Of a DNA stretch of 64,000 bases, positions 60,401-64,000 are shown in pieces. The position numbers and the translations under genes were made by a program. The notes beneath the pieces are model-generated. The model was not told the DNA's origin and made no database searches. It saw only the letters and a list, made by a program, of their open reading frames with translations. Positions within the stretch are counted from its first letter, which is position 1. Every line of letters starts with the position of its first letter. Source of the stretch: Agelaius tricolor (lineage: Eukaryota > Chordata > Aves > Passeriformes > Icteridae); the NCBI GenBank assembly GCA_023055355.1, contig JALJCS010000016.1:1-64000 (forward strand), in the 5' to 3' direction.

Positions 60401-63400
60401 CCTGCATAAGTTCATCTCATTGCCCACAGCCCCTTTCACAGGTCTAGGACCTTTTCTGTTTTCATTCAAATCACAGCCTCACAGTCCACTTCCCAGCCCC
60501 ACATTGATTTCGGTCCACCTCTAGAGCTTCCAGCCCAGACGCAAACAATATTCTACCATCGACGGGGTTTTCAGGCGCAAGGCTGCAGCCCCCTTTCCCG
60601 CTCCACACGTTCTGTTCTAGTTTCAGCCACAATCCCCAGCCCCTGCAGCCATGTCACAGGCCTAATGTGATTTCAACGCAAGAACACTAAAGTCTCCGTG
60701 CCAGACCTATAGATCTTATGCTGTGTTCAGCCCTGATTCCCCACCTGCAATGAAGACAGCACCAGACCCAGTGATTTCAGCTCTTTCAGCTCTTGACCCA
60801 CAAGCTTTATTTTACTGTCTCTATGCCAGCCCTGTGGTTCCTATGCCGTGTTCAACCCCCATCCCAGACCCGCAATGAAAACAGCACCAGGCCCAGTGAT
60901 TTCAGCTCTTTCAGCTCATGACCCACAAGCTTTATTTCACCGTCTCCGTGCCAGCCCTATGGTTCTTATGCCATGTTCAGCCCCAATCCCACACCTGCAA
61001 TGATGACAGCACCAGGCCCAGTGATTTCACCTCCTTCAGCTCTTGACCCACAAGCTTTATTTTACTGCCAGCTCTCTTCTTGCAGCTCCAGCTCTGTGTT
61101 TCTCCAGCTTCTGAGGGCAGCATCTTGATCTTGGCTCCAGCTTGGCAAAAATTCAGCCCCGGCACAAGCCTCTCAAAATCCCCCCACCAGCAATATTCCA
61201 GCCCTGCCGTGATTTTACCTCCCGCCCAACAATCCCTTGTCACTGTGCCAGCTCCTGCATAAGTTCATCTCATTGCCCACAGCCCCATTCACAGGTCTAG
61301 GACCTTTTCTGTTTTCATTCAAATCACAGCCTCACAGTCCACTTCCCAGCCCCACATTGATTTCTGTTCCACCTCTAGAGCTTCCAGCCCAGACGCAAAC
61401 AATATTCTACCATCGACGGGGTTTTCAGGCGCAAGGCTGCAGCCCCCTTTCCCGCTCCACACGTTCTGTTCTAGTTTCAGCCACAATCCCCAGCCCCTGC
61501 AGCCATGTCACAGGCCTAATGTGATTTCAACGCAAGAACACTAAAGTCTCCGTGCCAGACCTATAGTTCTTATGCTGTGTTCAGCCCTGATTCCCCACCT
61601 GCAATGAAGACAGCACCAGACCCAGTGATTTCAGCTCTTTCAGCTCATGACCCACAAGCTTTATTTTACTGTCTCTATGCCAGCCCTGTGGTTCCTATGC
61701 CGTGTTCAACCCCCATTCCAGACCTGCAATGAAGACAGCACCAGGCCCAGTGATTTCAGCTCTTTCAGCTCATGACCCACAAGCTTTATTTCACCGTCTC
61801 CGTGCCAGCCCTATGGTTCTTATGCCATGTTCAGCCCCCATCCCACACCTGCAATGATGACAGCACCAGGCCCAGTGATTTCAGCTCCTTCAGCTCTTGA
61901 CCCACAAGCTTTATTTTACTGCCAGCTCTCTTCCTGCAGCTCCAGCTCTGTGTTTCTCCAGCTTCTGAGGGCAGCATCTTGATCTTGGCTCCAGCTTGGC
62001 AAAAATTCAGCCCCGGCACAAGCCTCTCAAAATCCCCCCACCAGCAATATTCCAGCCCTGCCGTGATTTTACCTCCCGCCCAACAATCCCTTGTCACTGT
62101 GCCAGTTCCTGCATAAGTTCATCTCATTGCCCACAGCCCCATTCACAGGTCTAGGACCTTTTCTGTTTTCATTCAAATCACAGCCTCACAGTCCACTTCC
62201 CAGCCCCACATTGATTTCGGTCCACCTCTAGAGCTTCCAGCCCAGACGCAAACAATATTCTACCATCGACGGGGTTTTCAGGCGCAAGGCTGCAGCCCCC
62301 TTTCCCGCTCCACACGTTCTGTTCTAGTTTCAGCCACAATCCCCAGCCCCTGCAGCCATGTCACAGGCCTAATGTGATTTCAACGCAAGAACACTAAAGT
62401 CTCCGTGCCAGACCTATAGTCCTTATGCTGTGTTCAGCCCTGATTCCCCACCTGCAATGAAGACAGCACCAGACCCAGTGATTTCAGCTCTTTCAGCTCA
62501 TGACCCACAAGCTTTATTTCACCGTCTCCGTGCCAGCCCTATGGTTCTTATGCCATGTTCAGCCCCCATCCCACACCTGCAATGATGACAGCACCAGGCC
62601 CAGTGATTTCAGCTCCTTCAGCTCTTGACCCACAAGCTTTATTTTACTGCCAGCTCTCTTCCTGCAGCTCCAGCTCTGTGTGTCTCCAGCTTCTGAGGGC
62701 AGCATCTTGATCTTGGCTCCAGCTTGGCAAAAATTCAGCCCCGGCACAAGCCTCTCAAAATCCCCCCACCAGCAATATTCCAGCCCTGCCGTGATTTTAC
62801 CTCCCGCCCAACAATCCCTTGTCACTGTGCCAGCTCCTGCATAAGTTCATCTCATTGCCCACAGCCCCATTCACAGGTCTAGGACCTTTTCTGTTTTCAT
62901 TCAAATCACAGCCTCACAGTCCACTTCCCAGCCCCACATTGATTTCTGTTCCACCTCTAGAGCTTCCAGCCCAGACGCAAACAATATTCTACCATCGACG
63001 GGGTTTTCAGGCGCAAGGCTGCAGCCCCCTTTCCCGCTCCACACGTTCTGTTCTAGTTTCAGCCACAATCCCCAGCCCCTGCAGCCATGTCACAGGCCTA
63101 ATGTGATTTCAACGCAAGAACACTAAAGTCTCCGTGCCAGACCTATAGATCTTATGCTGTGTTCAGCCCTGATTCCCCACCTGCAATGAAGACAGCACCA
63201 GGCCCAGTGATTTCAGCTCTTTCAGTTCATGACCCACAAGCTTTATTTCACCGTCTCCGTGCCAGCCCTATGGTTCTTATGCCATGTTCAGCCCCCATCC
63301 CAGACCCGCAATGATGACAGCACCAGACCCAGTGATTTCAGCTCCTTCAGCTCTTGACCCACAAGCTTTATTTTACTGCCAGCTCTCTTCCTGCAGCTCC

Positions 63401-64000
63401 AGCTCTGTGTTTCTCCTGCTTCTGAGGGCAGCATCTTGATCTTGGCTCCAGCTTGGCAAAAATTCAGCCCCGGCACAAGCCTCTCAAAATCCCCCCACCA
63501 GCAATATTCCAGCCCTGCCGTGATTTTACCTCCCGCCCAACAATCCCTTGTCACTGTGCCAGCTCCTGCATAAGTTCATCTCATTGCCCACAGCCCCTTT
63601 CACAGGTCTAGGACCTTTTCTGTTTTCATTCAAATCACAGCCTCACAGTCCACTTCCCAGCCCCACATTGATTTCGGTCCACCTCTAGAGCTTCCAGCCC
63701 AGACGCAAACAATATTCTACCATCGACGGGGTTTTCAGGCGCAAGGCTGCAGCCCCCTTTCCCGCTCCACACGTTCTGTTCTAGTTTCAGCCACAATCCC
63801 CAGCCCCTTCAGCCATGTCACAGGCCCACAGTGATTTCAACACAAGAACACTAAAGTCTCCGTGCCAGACCTATAGTTCTTATGCTGTGTTCAGCCCTGA
63901 TTCCCCACCTGCAATGAAGACAGCACCAGACCCAGTGATTTCAGCTCTTTCAGCTCATGACCCACAAGCTTTATTTCACCGTCTCCGTGCCAGCCCTATG
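54464..64000. repeat. 12,529-bp higher-order repeat, copy 2 (cut by the window end)
   Basis: Matches 41935-51471 base for base at every point I compared, so the copies are either very young or an assembly duplication. 9,537 of 12,529 bp are visible. Confidence 0.85.

Larger units (their letters stand above)
37830..64000. repeat. Modular satellite, about 34 monomers of ~729/854 bp
   Basis: Each monomer is a ~479-bp core (from CCAGCTCTCTTC(C/T)TGCAGCTCC to GAACACTAAAGTCTCCGTGCC) followed by two or three copies of a 125-bp sub-repeat (ending ...GACCCACAAGCTTTATTT). Monomer steps are therefore 728/729 or 853/854 bp; the one-base difference is GGTTCC versus GGTCC in the core. The first two monomers (37830-38990) are the most diverged, the rest are near-identical. 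A minus-strand 88-codon frame and + strand 95- and 60-codon frames recur only because the copies are alike. The array runs off the window. Confidence 0.95.

Noticed and set aside
39183..63106. 60- and 95-codon + strand frames in each satellite monomer as genes
   Set aside because: Broken whenever the core has GGTCC instead of GGTTCC or similar small changes; no promoter or known domain.
1..64000. tRNA, rRNA or snRNA genes
   Set aside because: I saw no stretch with a convincing tRNA cloverleaf, rRNA core or snRNA signature on reading both strands.

Overview
The window is one end of a vertebrate chromosome. It opens with about 5.2 kb of CCCTAA telomere repeat and stays in subtelomeric DNA to its last base. 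A bird is the best fit, probably a songbird. The grounds are a CR1 LINE tail (24249-24300), a gamma-type endogenous retrovirus, and LTRs at 25440-26040, 31344-31957 and 37030-37733 that look like passerine LTRs. The LTR comparison is from memory, not from a search. No intact conventional protein-coding gene is visible.

Layout: 1-5182 telomere; 5183-6070 CpG-rich array of three interleaved promoter motifs (22 ATGGCGG YY1-type cores, 11 CACGTG E-boxes, 8 TGACGTCA CRE sites); 6325-6540 six CTCF-like sites at an exact 38-bp period; 6540-10225 hairpin, purine tract, a cluster of minus-strand poly(A) signals, and several satellites; 11240-18800 a 1.2-1.7 kb unit repeated about five times, each copy carrying a set of minus-strand exon-like segments with conserved splice sites; 21540-23420 degenerate CCCTAAAA-rich blocks; 25440-31957 LTR and retroviral remnants (gag, pro, pol, env, 3' LTR); 32330-33058 a CpG-rich promoter plus a candidate first exon cut off at its splice donor; 33287-36862 a 3.6-kb inverted-repeat element with 78-bp termini and a CpG-rich 27/28-bp core array; 37030-37733 an LTR nested in a second partial copy of that element; 37830-64000 a modular satellite of about 34 monomers with higher-order periods of 3,165 bp and 12,529 bp.

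How the parts may work together: from the telomere inward the order is telomere, CpG-rich promoter-motif array, CTCF-like array. Human TERRA promoters with their neighbouring CTCF/cohesin sites have the same order, so 5183-6540 is a good candidate for a chromosome-end regulatory module. The repeated exon sets at 11.7-18.1 kb are read toward the telomere and several AATAAA signals for that strand lie at 7629-7669, so a leftward transcription unit is plausible. Both ideas are inferences; the motifs, periods and splice signals are read directly from the sequence.
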